Assembly: GCA_963668015.2 (NCBI GenBank)
Contig: CAXXCR010000041.1
Location: 1 to 27,511, forward strand
Source of the DNA: Ilyobacter_A sp963668015
GTDB lineage: Bacteria > Fusobacteriota > Fusobacteriia > Fusobacteriales > Fusobacteriaceae
DNA length: 27,511 nucleotides
Direction of reading: 5' to 3'
Position numbers and translations under genes: made by a program. Positions 1-8,076 of the stretch are shown here, one piece after another. A model generated the notes under the pieces. It did not search any database. It saw only the letters and a list, made by a program, of their open reading frames with translations, and was not told where the DNA came from. The stretch's first letter is position 1, and each line of letters opens with the position of its first letter.

Positions 1-1
1 T

Positions 2-832
2 GAATTGGACGAGGATCTAAAGTCGAAACTGGATAAATTTTTAAATGACCGCGGACCCATATTAAAGGCCCAGAAAAATAAAGTAGCATTCTTTGACAAT
101 GACGATTTTAAAGTAGTAAGTATGATTAAAGAAAAATATGGTAAATCTTCATCACTGGCAGTACTGCCTATACAAGTTGAGAAAGACGGGATAAATAAAT
201 TTTTTACATTAAGTATTATATTTTTAGAAAAATTGGATTCTTTTAAAAAAGAGTGGTTTGATTTTTTGGAAGAGATAGCAAAACTTTTTGAACTGGGTAT
301 AGGAAATATCGGTATGCAGGAGGAGATGGAGAACCTCTTGAAAAAGCTATATAAAATCTCAACAAAAGATGCTCTTACAGGGGTGTACAACCGTTACAAG
401 TTTGATTTTGTATTGGAAACACAGAAAAAGCTGTTTCAAGAAAATGGAACTCCGTTTACCCTTATTATGTACGACATAGATGGATTTAAAGAGATCAATG
501 ACAAGCATGGGCATATTGTGGGGGATTATACGCTAAAAGAGGTATCTACTATTGTAAAAGACAATATACGTGGTAAAGATGAGGTTTTCAGGTTGGGTGC
601 AGATGAGTTTGTCATAGTACTACCAGGTGCCGATACAGATGAAGCCTGCCAGGTTGCTGAAAGGATTAAGGAGGAGATTTTCCAGCATAAATTTAAAGTG
701 GACAATCTGACCTGCAGCTTTGGGATCGCAGGTATAAAGATAGGAGACACATTAGGCAATATTTTGAAAAGGGTGGATATGGCTCTTTGTAAATCCAAAA
801 AAAATGGTAAAAACAGAATAAGTTTGTTATAG
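2..832 (+). CDS. GGDEF domain protein (diguanylate cyclase-like), 5' partial
   Basis: Predicted to make cyclic di-GMP from two GTP. The reading frame is open to the left edge, so the N-terminus may lie outside the window; the first possible start is TTG at 5. Counting from there, residues 1-105 form a GAF-like or otherwise unassigned sensory region, followed by a GGDEF domain: DALTG at 122-126, YDIDGFKEIND near 156-166, and the signature at 198-202 reads GADEF rather than GGDEF. An RxxD inhibitory-site motif (R189-D192) sits exactly five residues before the signature, as in product-inhibited cyclases. The Gly-to-Ala change at the second signature position may lower or abolish activity; the acidic metal ligands D and E are kept. 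No membrane segment is visible in the part present. Confidence 0.85.
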   Translation, partial: ELDEDLKSKLDKFLNDRGPILKAQKNKVAFFDNDDFKVVSMIKEKYGKSSSLAVLPIQVEKDGINKFFTLSIIFLEKLDSFKKEWFDFLEEIAKLFELGIGNIGMQEEMENLLKKLYKISTKDALTGVYNRYKFDFVLETQKKLFQENGTPFTLIMYDIDGFKEINDKHGHIVGDYTLKEVSTIVKDNIRGKDEVFRLGADEFVIVLPGADTDEACQVAERIKEEIFQHKFKVDNLTCSFGIAGIKIGDTLGNILKRVDMALCKSKKNGKNRISLL

Positions 833-835
833 ATC

Positions 836-867
836 AAGGCCCAGATTAAAATCTGGGCCTTATTTTT
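836..867 (+). terminator. Rho-independent terminator after the GGDEF gene
   Basis: A 12-bp perfect stem (836-847 with 850-861) with an AA loop, followed by a T-rich tail, starts four bases after the stop codon. Confidence 0.9.
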
Positions 868-889
868 ATAGATATGGAGGAAATAATAT

Positions 890-915
890 TTGACATAGAA
901 TAAATAGATTATAAT
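890..915 (+). promoter_or_regulatory. Possible promoter of the transketolase operon
   Basis: A consensus TTGACA (890-895) and a consensus TATAAT (910-915) lie just upstream of the operon, but only 14 bp apart instead of 16-18. Either one of the two is fortuitous or the promoter is weak without an activator. Confidence 0.45.
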
Positions 916-936
916 GTTTTGAAAGGTGGATTGTAT

Positions 937-1773
937 ATGGGACATTATAAGGATTTAGAAAAAAGAGCGGTAAAAATAAGAAAAGAAATACTTGAGATGA
1001 CTCACAGGGCGAAGTCTGGACATCCCGGGGGATCACTTTCAGCAGTTGAGATACTCTTGGCACTTTATTTTAAAAAGATGGTATATGATCCCAAGAATCC
1101 AAATTGGGAAAAAAGAGACAGACTGATAATTTCCAAAGGTCATGTCACTCCGCTAGTATACTCAGTTCTTTCAGAAGCAGGTTTTTTTGGAAAGGATGAG
1201 CTGGAAACATTTAGGAAGCTTGGATCAAGACTACAAGGACATGCCTACAGGGAAGTTCCTGGGATAGAGCTTTCAACAGGTTCTTTGGGTCAAGGGCTTT
1301 CGGTGGCTATTGGCATGGCGCTTGCAGCCAGGCTCAAAGATGAAAATCACAATGTATACTGTCTACTAGGAGATGGAGAGATACAGGAAGGAAATATATG
1401 GGAAGCGGCTATGTCAGCCGGACATAGGAAACTTTCAAAGCTGTGTGCAATAGTAGACTACAATAAGGTTCAGGAAAATGGATTTGTAAATGACATAAAA
1501 AAACTGGAACCTCTAAAGAAAAGGTGGGAGAGTTTTGGATGGAGGGTGCACGAGATAAATGGGCATAAGTTCAGGGAACTTATAAGTGCACTAGATAAAT
1601 TTGATATGGAAATTGACAAACCAACCTGCATAATAGCAAATACTGTTAAGGGTAAGGGGGTCAGCTTTATGGAATACCAGCACAGCTGGCACGGAAAAGC
1701 CCCTAACGACGAACAGTATGAAAAAGCTGTACGGGAAGTAGAAGGATTGGCAAAAGAGGAGGTGGGCAAATGA
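937..1773 (+). CDS. Transketolase N-terminal subunit
   Basis: Thiamine-diphosphate-binding half of a split transketolase, which moves two-carbon ketol units between sugar phosphates in the non-oxidative pentose phosphate pathway. I chose ATG at 937 because AAAGGTGGA (921-929) is correctly spaced before it; the in-frame TTG at 919 has no ribosome site. The 278-aa length fits the family. Visible motifs: SGHPGGSLS near the N-terminus, the ThDP/metal signature GDGEIQEGNIWEAA, and DYNKVQENG. The stop overlaps the start of the next gene by 4 bp (ATGA), so both subunits are probably translated in a coupled manner and form one enzyme. Split transketolases can also act in sugar-analogue pathways; nothing nearby indicates that. 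Confidence 0.93.
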   Translation: MGHYKDLEKRAVKIRKEILEMTHRAKSGHPGGSLSAVEILLALYFKKMVYDPKNPNWEKRDRLIISKGHVTPLVYSVLSEAGFFGKDELETFRKLGSRLQGHAYREVPGIELSTGSLGQGLSVAIGMALAARLKDENHNVYCLLGDGEIQEGNIWEAAMSAGHRKLSKLCAIVDYNKVQENGFVNDIKKLEPLKKRWESFGWRVHEINGHKFRELISALDKFDMEIDKPTCIIANTVKGKGVSFMEYQHSWHGKAPNDEQYEKAVREVEGLAKEEVGK

Positions 1774-2699
1774 AAGCTACAAGAGAAGCATTTGGTGAAG
1801 CACTTTTAGAACTGGGAAAGGAAAATGAAAAAATAGTTGCCCTTTCAGCAGACCTCCAGGATTCTACAAAGGCTATTTATTTTCAAAAAGAGTTCACTGA
1901 CAGGTTTTTCAATGTTGGAATTTCTGAGCAGGACCTCATCGGTATAGCAAGCGGACTTGCATTGGAAGGCTTTATACCGTTTGTATCCTCGTTTGCCTGT
2001 TTTTTAACAACCAGGCCTTATGACATGATAAGGATACAGGCTGGGTATAACAGGACAAATATAAAACTTGTGGCAACACATTCAGGATTGACGGTTGGTG
2101 AAGATGGAGCCACAGCTCAGGCTCTCGAAGACATAGCTGTTATGAGGGTAATTCCAAACATGATGGTGTTTTCACCGGTTGATGCAGTTGAGACGAAAAA
2201 AATTGTAAAAGCAGCAGCAAAGATAGATGGGCCCGTGTATATAAGACTGGCAAGGGCAAAATACCCAATTATAACCAAAGAAGAGGATGAATTCTGTGTA
2301 GGCAAGGGGAACATATTAAAAGACGGTGAAGACCTCAGTATAATAGCTATAGGTTTGATGGTGTCAGAATCGTTGAAGGCAGCCGAAATGCTGGAAAAAG
2401 ATGGGTACTCGGTCAGAGTGATAAATATGTCCACTATAAAACCGATAGACAAGGACCTGATAGTCAGATCTGCGGAAAAAACTGGACTTGTACTTACTGT
2501 TGAAGAACATCAGGTAAATGGTGGATTTGGAAGTGCCGTAGCAGAAGTCTTGTCGCAGAAAAGGCCGGTTAAAATGAAAATAATGGGGGTAGAGGACAGC
2601 TTCGGTGAGTCTGGAAGCCCTGAAGATCTACTTGAAAAATATAAACTGAATGCCAAATCCATATACATAGAAGCTAAAAAACTGATAAAATCTAGATAG
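1770..2699 (+). CDS. Transketolase C-terminal subunit
   Basis: Pyrimidine-binding and C-terminal half of the split transketolase, partner of the preceding gene. The 309-aa protein shows the features of this half: the ISEQDLIGIASGLALEG segment containing the catalytic Glu that activates ThDP, FACFLTTRPYDMIR, and THSGLTVGEDGATAQ. The start is ATG at 1770 with GAGGTGGG upstream inside the preceding gene; the genes overlap by 4 bp. Together the two subunits correspond to one full-length transketolase chain. Confidence 0.93.
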   Translation: MKATREAFGEALLELGKENEKIVALSADLQDSTKAIYFQKEFTDRFFNVGISEQDLIGIASGLALEGFIPFVSSFACFLTTRPYDMIRIQAGYNRTNIKLVATHSGLTVGEDGATAQALEDIAVMRVIPNMMVFSPVDAVETKKIVKAAAKIDGPVYIRLARAKYPIITKEEDEFCVGKGNILKDGEDLSIIAIGLMVSESLKAAEMLEKDGYSVRVINMSTIKPIDKDLIVRSAEKTGLVLTVEEHQVNGGFGSAVAEVLSQKRPVKMKIMGVEDSFGESGSPEDLLEKYKLNAKSIYIEAKKLIKSR

Positions 2700-2732
2700 G
2701 GTGAATGCCTGCATAGAAGAGGGATGATACAG

Positions 2733-3299
2733 ATGCTCAAAGAAGAATATCTGAGAAAAATATATAAAACGGATCCGCTGACAAATTCATATATAATTGA
2801 AATCAATATTTATAATTATCTTGAGGTGTTTAACGACCTTGACAGGGCGCAGTTAAAATACCGCGATATCGACAGTGAGCTGGAAAGGTTTCTGCACGAA
2901 TGTTCGATAGAAATACCAATGAGACACCCTATTATGCTAAAATTTTATGTGTCTGGGGAAGATAAGAACCCTGAGAGAGAAGCATCAATTCGTGAAGGGA
3001 TAAGGACTTACTACTCTTTTTTGAAGGTTCTCGAAAAGGGGAAATTGAGAAAAAATATAAGGCTTTCAATCAAATATGCTGCATATGCAGTTGTATTCTT
3101 GGTGCTGTGGCATTATTTGCGTAAAGCCTATGGAGATGTAGTTTTAGGGATAACACTATTGGAAGGTCTGCTTGTTGGATCCTGGGTGCTTTTGTGGGAG
3201 TGTTTTTCCAATTTATTTTTTATAAATGATGAAAAAAAGCAGAATATAGAGGAGTACGAGCGACTTATAAAAACTAAAATTGAATTTATATATGTATAG
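2733..3299 (+). CDS. Small membrane protein of unknown function
   Basis: A 188-aa protein that I do not recognise. The N-terminal half is soluble and charged; two hydrophobic segments follow (roughly residues 104-121 and 131-155), then a charged C-terminal tail, so it is probably a two-pass inner-membrane protein with both ends in the cytoplasm. ATG at 2733 is preferred over ATG at 2724 because GAAGAGGG (2716-2723) abuts the first ATG but lies 9 nt from the second. It follows the transketolase genes by 33 bp and is probably in the same transcript; no functional link can be read from the sequence. Confidence 0.7.
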   Translation: MLKEEYLRKIYKTDPLTNSYIIEINIYNYLEVFNDLDRAQLKYRDIDSELERFLHECSIEIPMRHPIMLKFYVSGEDKNPEREASIREGIRTYYSFLKVLEKGKLRKNIRLSIKYAAYAVVFLVLWHYLRKAYGDVVLGITLLEGLLVGSWVLLWECFSNLFFINDEKKQNIEEYERLIKTKIEFIYV

Positions 3300-3322
3300 G
3301 CTGCAGATGCAGCCTATTTATA
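3296..3322 (+). terminator. Terminator hairpin at the end of the transketolase operon
   Basis: A 10-bp perfect stem with a GA loop (3296-3317) overlaps the stop codon of the small membrane protein gene; the T tail (TTATATT) is weak. Confidence 0.6.
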
Positions 3323-3351
3323 TTGACTAAGAAATGGTATTGGTATATAAT
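3323..3351 (+). promoter_or_regulatory. Sigma70-type promoter of the YibE/F gene
   Basis: TTGACT (3323-3328), a 17-bp spacer and TATAAT (3346-3351). It puts the transcript start near 3358, which rules out the upstream in-frame ATG at 3334 as the translation start. Confidence 0.85.
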
Positions 3352-3387
3352 TTTAAAGGCTTGATATATATTTTGGAGGTGTTGGAA

Positions 3388-4461
3388 ATTAAAAAAATAA
3401 TTTTACTTATGTTTTTTATGTTTACTGGAGTTTTATTTTCCCAGGATGAAAAATATGACAGGGGTAAACTTGTAAAATATCTGGAGAGAGTTGAGAGTGT
3501 AGAAGAAGATGGAATAGATTATATAGATGTATATGAAATGGAGATAAAAAGCGGGCCTGGAAAAGGGAAACGGGTGGTAATAGAGTTTCCACATTTCTTA
3601 GAAGATGCTTACAATATAGACCTAAAAACAGGAGACAATGTTGTAGTATATTCCGAAGTAAATGAAGACGGTAAAAAGACTTATTATATAACCGATATTG
3701 ATAAAAGGGGTCATTTAATAGGGGTTATTATAATTTTTGTTTTACTAGTATTGGTACTGGCCAAGTTGAAAGGCTTAAAAGCTATTTTGGCACTGTTTTT
3801 TGCTGTGCTCACTATCTTCTACTTTTTCGTACCTATGATAATAAAAGGCCACTCCCCTATACTTATGGCCATATTGAGTACCTTTGTGATATCGGCTGTG
3901 ACAATATACCTAATTGCAGGAAGTGAAAGAAAGGGAATAGCAGCCGGGGCGGGAACTTTTTTTGGTGTAACAGTGGCAGGACTTTTATCTTATTTATACG
4001 TTGGTATAATGAGGCTGACGGGATATGTGGATGTAGAAGCCATAAATAGTGCCCAGATTTTGCAAGATATAGACTTGAAACAGCTTATCTCGGCTGGGAT
4101 ACTGCTCGGTAGTCTGGGGGCGGTTATGGATGTGGCTATGTCAGTTTCATCAGCTCTTTATGAATTAAAGGAGCACCATCGTGAAATGAACAAGTATCAG
4201 CTCTTTAAATCCGGCATGAACATAGGCAGTGATATAATAGGTACAATGGTCAATACCCTTATATTGGCATATGTGGGGAGCTCTCTTTTTACTATAATGC
4301 TTTTTATGCTGCAGAGGGAACACTTTCCCCTTATAAGGATACTGAACTATGAATTCATAGCTGTGGAAATATTGAGGTCGCTTTTTGGAAGTATAGGCAT
4401 ACTTGTAGCGGTGCCTGTGACCTCTTATTTCGCAGCAAATATAAAAATAAAAAAGACCTAG
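3388..4461 (+). CDS. YibE/F family membrane protein with probable ATT start
   Basis: A polytopic membrane protein of the YibE/F family, function not established. N-terminal signal-like segment (KKIILLMFFMFTGVLFS), about 95 residues predicted outside the cytoplasm, then seven or so hydrophobic segments from LIGVIIIFVLLV onward, with the family-typical GAVMDVAMSVSSALYE motif. Start choice: ATG at 3334 lies between the -35 and -10 boxes, so it cannot be in the mRNA. GGAGGTG (3375-3381) is the only ribosome site; TTG at 3382 is too close and ATG at 3409 too far, whereas ATT at 3388 sits 6 nt downstream and gives a classic Lys-Lys-hydrophobic N-terminus. ATT is a rare start codon; a miscalled ATG is the alternative. 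Confidence 0.85.
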   Translation: MKKIILLMFFMFTGVLFSQDEKYDRGKLVKYLERVESVEEDGIDYIDVYEMEIKSGPGKGKRVVIEFPHFLEDAYNIDLKTGDNVVVYSEVNEDGKKTYYITDIDKRGHLIGVIIIFVLLVLVLAKLKGLKAILALFFAVLTIFYFFVPMIIKGHSPILMAILSTFVISAVTIYLIAGSERKGIAAGAGTFFGVTVAGLLSYLYVGIMRLTGYVDVEAINSAQILQDIDLKQLISAGILLGSLGAVMDVAMSVSSALYELKEHHREMNKYQLFKSGMNIGSDIIGTMVNTLILAYVGSSLFTIMLFMLQREHFPLIRILNYEFIAVEILRSLFGSIGILVAVPVTSYFAANIKIKKT

Positions 4462-4476
4462 TTACCTAGGTCTTTT
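4451..4476. terminator. Bidirectional terminator between convergent genes
   Basis: An 11-bp perfect stem (4451-4461 with 4466-4476, loop TTAC) flanked by A-rich and T-rich runs; its arms overlap the stop codons of both the YibE/F gene and the MBL-fold gene. Confidence 0.85.
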
Positions 4477-5308
4477 AAAATTCAATTATATTTCCCCCGT
4501 TGTTCACAAAGAAATTTTTACAGTTTTTGGACAGGATATCAGCAGCCAGGTCTCCTGTGCAGTGGGAGACACCGATAAGCTTTATCCCGAGTTCATTAAG
4601 CCTCTCGGAAGTTTTTTCTATCCTTGCTGAATCTGCATCTTTTAGATGGGTACCGCCGATAACGGCATATATATTTTTCTCGAATCTATCGCTGATGTCG
4701 TCCAAAATATTTAAAATGCCGGGATGTGAACACCCAACAATTACAACGAGTCCTTTTTCTGTGTCTAGGACAATTGAGATCTCTTCATCAAAATCATCCA
4801 GCACAAAGCCTTTATTTGACTTTACAAAAAGCTCGTCGTTTAAAGTTTCAAAAGGGTATTTTCTGTTAAACCCAGTCACAACATACACGTCTTTAAAAAT
4901 CTGGCTTACATTGTCTGATAACTCTCTGATCTTGACAGAATTTTTTTTAAAATATTCTCTGTCAAATTTACAGCCTATATACTTTTCTTTTCCGCTAGGA
5001 TAAATATGATATTTATCAGTTCTCTGGAAAAAAATAGAGGATACAAGGAGCTCGGCACCTTTGAAAGTTTTGAAAAATTCTTCTACACCGCCACAATGAT
5101 CGTAGTGTGCATGGCTTAGAGCCAGGTAATCTGCATTTTCAAGGTTTAACCCGAGTTTTTCAGCATTTTCCATAAAAATCCCACTCTGACCCGTGTCGAA
5201 AACAAGGTTTCCTGCCGGAGTTTCTATATACACGGAAAATCCATGTTCACATTTATAAAGGCTACTTTTGCTGGAGTTGTCCACCAGGGTATATATTTTC
5301 ATATTCAT
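4475..5308 (-). CDS. MBL-fold metallo-hydrolase (dihydropterin synthase-like)
   Basis: A 277-aa metallo-beta-lactamase-fold enzyme with the metal motif SHAHYDHCGG (His66, His68, Asp70, His71), then GCSHPGILN and the late VSHCTGDLA block. The arrangement resembles the group annotated as 7,8-dihydropterin-6-methyl-4-(beta-D-ribofuranosyl)-aminobenzene-5'-phosphate synthase-like hydrolases; the true substrate is unknown. Its ATG overlaps the stop codon of the upstream aminotransferase gene by one base (TAATG), so translation is probably coupled and the pair shares one promoter. Confidence 0.85.
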   Translation of the reverse strand: MNMKIYTLVDNSSKSSLYKCEHGFSVYIETPAGNLVFDTGQSGIFMENAEKLGLNLENADYLALSHAHYDHCGGVEEFFKTFKGAELLVSSIFFQRTDKYHIYPSGKEKYIGCKFDREYFKKNSVKIRELSDNVSQIFKDVYVVTGFNRKYPFETLNDELFVKSNKGFVLDDFDEEISIVLDTEKGLVVIVGCSHPGILNILDDISDRFEKNIYAVIGGTHLKDADSARIEKTSERLNELGIKLIGVSHCTGDLAADILSKNCKNFFVNNGGNIIEF

Positions 5309-6507
5309 TATGCTTCTCTCAGCTTTTTATACTCGTCAAGTGCTCTTTTAAGAATTATCATCGAGTTTTCGATATCTTCTATACTAGTACAGAATGAAAG
5401 CCTTACCTCATTTTTACCTATCCCCTCTGTACCGTAGAATCCTGCACCAGGTGCTATCATAAGTGTTTTGTTGTTGTAGCTGTAGTCGGTAAGAAGCCAT
5501 TGTGCAAAGTCTTCCGTATCCTCCACAGGAAGTTTTGCAAATATGTAGAACGCCCCGGCAGGTTTTTCGCATACAACCCCGGGAATTCTCATAAGATATT
5601 CATACATAAGGTTTCTTCTTGACTTATATTTCACCTTTACGTCTGCCAAATAATCATCTAATGTGTTTATCAGGTTAGCTGCAGCGTGCTGCTCTATTGT
5701 TGATACACAGAGTCTTGACTGGCATAATTTCAGGATTTCATTTATCAGGCGTTGGTTTTTAGAAGCCACAAGTCCTATTCTTGCACCACAGGCACTGTAG
5801 TGTTTTGAAATACTGTCGATTAAAATTACCCTTTCCTGGATATCTTTAAGATACATCAAAGATGTGTATTCGATATCGTCGTAAACAAACTGTCTGTAGA
5901 CCTCGTCTGAGATTATGTACAGGTTGTGCTCTTTTGCTATTTCTGCAAGCATTTTGACCTCTTCGTATGTGTACACCGTCCCTGTAGGATTTACAGGGTT
6001 TGAGATCATGATAGCCCTTGTCTTATCAGTTATTTTTTCCACGATCTCCTCTTTAGGAGGAAGGTGGAACTGATTTTCTATCTTGGTGATAAACGGAACA
6101 ACCTTTGCCCCGGCTATCTTGGCAAAACTGGAATAGTTTGAGTAATAAGGCTCTGGAACAAGCACCTCATCACCGTGGTCACAGATTGCCATTAGTGCGA
6201 ACAGTATTGCCTCACTTCCGCCGTGAGTTATAAGTATGTCATCTTTTGATAAGTGTATGTTGAACTTTTCGTAAGATTCAATAAAACTCTCTACAAGTTG
6301 TTCTATACCTCTGGAATCAGAGTATTTGATTATTTTTTCTTTAAAGCTGCTAAGCCCGTCGAAAAACGAATCAGGTGTGACAATATTTGGTTGGCCTATG
6401 TTTAAGCGGTAAACTTTAATCCCTCTTTTTTCAGCTTCTTGAGCCAGAGGAACAAGTTTACGTATAGGCGAAAAATTCATGTTTAAAACTCTATTAGATA
6501 ATTTCAT
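5308..6507 (-). CDS. Class I PLP-dependent aminotransferase
   Basis: A fold-type I aminotransferase of the aspartate/aromatic aminotransferase group, 399 aa, transferring amino groups between an amino acid and a 2-oxo acid. Visible landmarks counted from the chosen start: Asn173 in NPVNPTG, Asp201 and Tyr204 in SDEVYRQF, the Schiff-base Lys235 in DSISKHYSACGARIG, and the C-terminal carboxylate-binding Arg in NEVRLSF. The start at 6507 is preferred over ATG at 6522 because GGAGG (6516-6520) sits 8 nt before it. First gene of a two-gene operon with the MBL-fold gene. Substrate specificity cannot be read from sequence. Confidence 0.9.
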   Translation of the reverse strand: MKLSNRVLNMNFSPIRKLVPLAQEAEKRGIKVYRLNIGQPNIVTPDSFFDGLSSFKEKIIKYSDSRGIEQLVESFIESYEKFNIHLSKDDILITHGGSEAILFALMAICDHGDEVLVPEPYYSNYSSFAKIAGAKVVPFITKIENQFHLPPKEEIVEKITDKTRAIMISNPVNPTGTVYTYEEVKMLAEIAKEHNLYIISDEVYRQFVYDDIEYTSLMYLKDIQERVILIDSISKHYSACGARIGLVASKNQRLINEILKLCQSRLCVSTIEQHAAANLINTLDDYLADVKVKYKSRRNLMYEYLMRIPGVVCEKPAGAFYIFAKLPVEDTEDFAQWLLTDYSYNNKTLMIAPGAGFYGTEGIGKNEVRLSFCTSIEDIENSMIILKRALDEYKKLREA

Positions 6508-6527
6508 ATTTGATTCCTCCATGCTCT

Positions 6528-6541
6528 AAGTGTTTACACTT
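6528..6541. promoter_or_regulatory. Candidate operator palindrome in the aminotransferase leader
   Basis: AAGTGTTTACACTT is a perfect inverted repeat (6-bp arms, 2-bp centre) between the -10 box and the ribosome site of the aminotransferase operon. The position suits a repressor site; the regulator is unknown. Confidence 0.5.
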
Positions 6542-6554
6542 TTGAAATACATTA

Positions 6555-6583
6555 ATTATACAATAAATTTTGTCCAGTTTCAA
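6555..6583 (-). promoter_or_regulatory. Promoter of the aminotransferase operon
   Basis: Minus-strand TTGAAA (6583-6578), 17-bp spacer, TATAAT (6560-6555). Confidence 0.8.
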
Positions 6584-6659
6584 TAAAATTAATTTTTATC
6601 AGCTATTACTCAGTAGGATAAATTGATTTATGCTAAAATAAAAAAGATTCAAGATACAG

Positions 6660-7025
6660 TTATAGACCTGTTTTCGTATCTAATGTTTTTTCTATATAGC
6701 AGGTAGACCATGATTCAAGCTGTTCCAATACCTTAAAAAGATTTATCCCGATTTGAGTGAGCCTGTACTCGACTCTCGGAGGCAGCTCCGAGTACACGAT
6801 CCTTTCTACCAGACCGTCGCTTTCCAGTTCCTTAAGTCTTTCTGTCAAGACTTTGTGACTTATACCGCTTGTTATTCTCTGGAGCTCTAAAAATCTTTTG
6901 GGTTCGACATTTAAGTGGCATATTATCACTGCCTTCCACTTGCTTTTGATCAGATCTACAGCATAATCCAGCGAGCAAACATATTCCTTTCCCTTTATTT
7001 CTATCATTTTAAAATTCAACTCCAT
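6660..7025 (-). CDS. HxlR family transcriptional regulator
   Basis: A 121-aa winged-helix DNA-binding protein of the HxlR family, usually a dimer sensing thiol-reactive or redox stress. Family hallmarks: an N-terminal Cys (C17, in EYVCSLDYA), SKWKAVIICHL, RFLELQRITSGISHKVLTERLKELESDGLVER, and YRLTQIG. The start is uncertain: ATG at 7025 has no good ribosome site, whereas ATG at 7007 has GGAG 12 nt upstream and gives an N-terminus closer to other HxlR proteins. It is divergent from a flavoprotein gene; the palindromes between them are its likely binding sites, a common layout for HxlR regulators. Confidence 0.88.
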   Translation of the reverse strand: MELNFKMIEIKGKEYVCSLDYAVDLIKSKWKAVIICHLNVEPKRFLELQRITSGISHKVLTERLKELESDGLVERIVYSELPPRVEYRLTQIGINLFKVLEQLESWSTCYIEKTLDTKTGL

Positions 7026-7144
7026 ATTTCATTTTGTTAGATTATACCATTTTCAATTGAAATTTCAAACTTCGTGAGTTTGAAAAAATATTTTATGTTA
7101 TGAAACTGCTAGATGCCAGATTTTACAATAAATCTTACCTAAAG

Positions 7145-7174
7145 GTAAGTATACTTACTAAAAAGTGCATACTT
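7145..7174. promoter_or_regulatory. Likely HxlR operator (two palindromic sites)
   Basis: GTAAGTATACTTAC (7145-7158) is a perfect 14-bp palindrome; a second imperfect copy, AAGTGCATACTT (7163-7174), follows with centres 17 bp apart and touches the -35 box of the divergent flavoprotein promoter. GTA...TAC palindromes are typical of HxlR-family operators. Confidence 0.7.
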
Positions 7175-7201
7175 GTGAGAGAAAAATTAATAAGTTATAA
7201 T
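7173..7201 (+). promoter_or_regulatory. Promoter of the flavoprotein gene
   Basis: TTGTGA (7173-7178), 17-bp spacer, TATAAT (7196-7201); the -35 box overlaps the second operator copy, and a 150-nt leader follows. Confidence 0.75.
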
Positions 7202-7350
7202 GCTATCAAGTTTGGGAATAGATGAGAAACTTTCAGTTATAATAGAGATATTTAGAAGAAATAAAGAGGTAATTTACTTGAGTGTTTGAAAATAAAACTT
7301 ATACCTGGAATAAGTTTTTTAGCATTAAGAATCTAATAGGAGGAGATAAG

Positions 7351-7983
7351 ATGAAGGTAGTAGCGCTTAACGGGAGTCCAAATAAAAAAGGGAACACTTA
7401 TCAGGCGATAAAAATGGTGACTGACGAGCTTGAAAAAGAGGGGATAGAAGCTGAAATAATCAATGTAGGGAGTAAGGTTATAAGAGGCTGTACCGCCTGT
7501 GGAAGGTGTATGATGAAACTGAATGAGAAATGTGTAATACAAAATGACGAAGTCAATGAATGGATTCAGAAAATGAAGGAAGCCGATGGGATAATTTTGG
7601 GATCTCCGGTACATTATTCTGGAGTTGGCGGGACAATGAAATCATTTTTAGACAGGGCTTTTCTGGTAAGCAGCTGCAACGGCCTTTTAAGGCAAAAAGT
7701 GGGAGCGGCTGTTGTTGCAGTAAGGCGTTCCGGAGGGATGCCGACTTTTAATGAGCTGAATCATTATATTACTTATTCGGAAATGGTGGTGCCTACTTCA
7801 AATTACTGGAATGTCATCCATGGAATGACCCCTGGTGAGATATTAAAAGATGAAGAAGGGATTCAGATTATGCGTGTACTAGGCAAAAATATGGCCTGGC
7901 TTTTGAAATTGATAGAAAACGGAAAGGGAGTTGTGGAGGCGCCTGAAAGAGAGGATAAAATATTTACCAATTTTATCCGTTAA
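7351..7983 (+). CDS. NADPH-dependent FMN reductase / iron-sulfur flavoprotein
   Basis: A 210-aa flavodoxin-like protein with the FMN phosphate loop NGSPNKKGNT (residues 7-16) and GSPVHYSGVGGTMKSFLDR. Between them lies a compact cysteine cluster, C47-x2-C50-x2-C53-x7-C61, the pattern of iron-sulfur flavoproteins (Isf), which bind one 4Fe-4S cluster and FMN and pass electrons to oxygen, peroxide or other acceptors. ATG at 7351 follows AGGAGG with good spacing; an upstream in-frame ATG at 7282 has no ribosome site. Divergent from the HxlR gene and probably controlled by it, which suggests a redox or electrophile-stress role (inference). Confidence 0.88.
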   Translation: MKVVALNGSPNKKGNTYQAIKMVTDELEKEGIEAEIINVGSKVIRGCTACGRCMMKLNEKCVIQNDEVNEWIQKMKEADGIILGSPVHYSGVGGTMKSFLDRAFLVSSCNGLLRQKVGAAVVAVRRSGGMPTFNELNHYITYSEMVVPTSNYWNVIHGMTPGEILKDEEGIQIMRVLGKNMAWLLKLIENGKGVVEAPEREDKIFTNFIR

Positions 7984-8041
7984 TATTTTATAAATACCGT
8001 AATTGAAATAAATTTTCAGAAATTAAAAGCTGTAAAATAAA

Positions 8042-8062
8042 ATGAGCCTTTGACAGGCTCAT
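8042..8062. terminator. Bidirectional terminator between flavoprotein gene and tpx
   Basis: An 8-bp stem (8042-8049 with 8055-8062, loop TTGAC), with T-rich sequence on both outgoing strands. Confidence 0.75.
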
Positions 8063-8076
8063 CTTGTTTTATTATT

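Noticed and set aside
3334..3387. ATG 3334 as start of the YibE/F protein
   Set aside because: It lies between the -35 and -10 boxes of a consensus promoter and adds residues before a complete signal peptide.
7062..7084. TTTCAAACT/AGTTTGAAA hairpin upstream of the HxlR gene as a terminator
   Set aside because: It is on the 5' side of both divergent genes, so a terminator makes no sense; an operator or chance inverted repeat remains possible.
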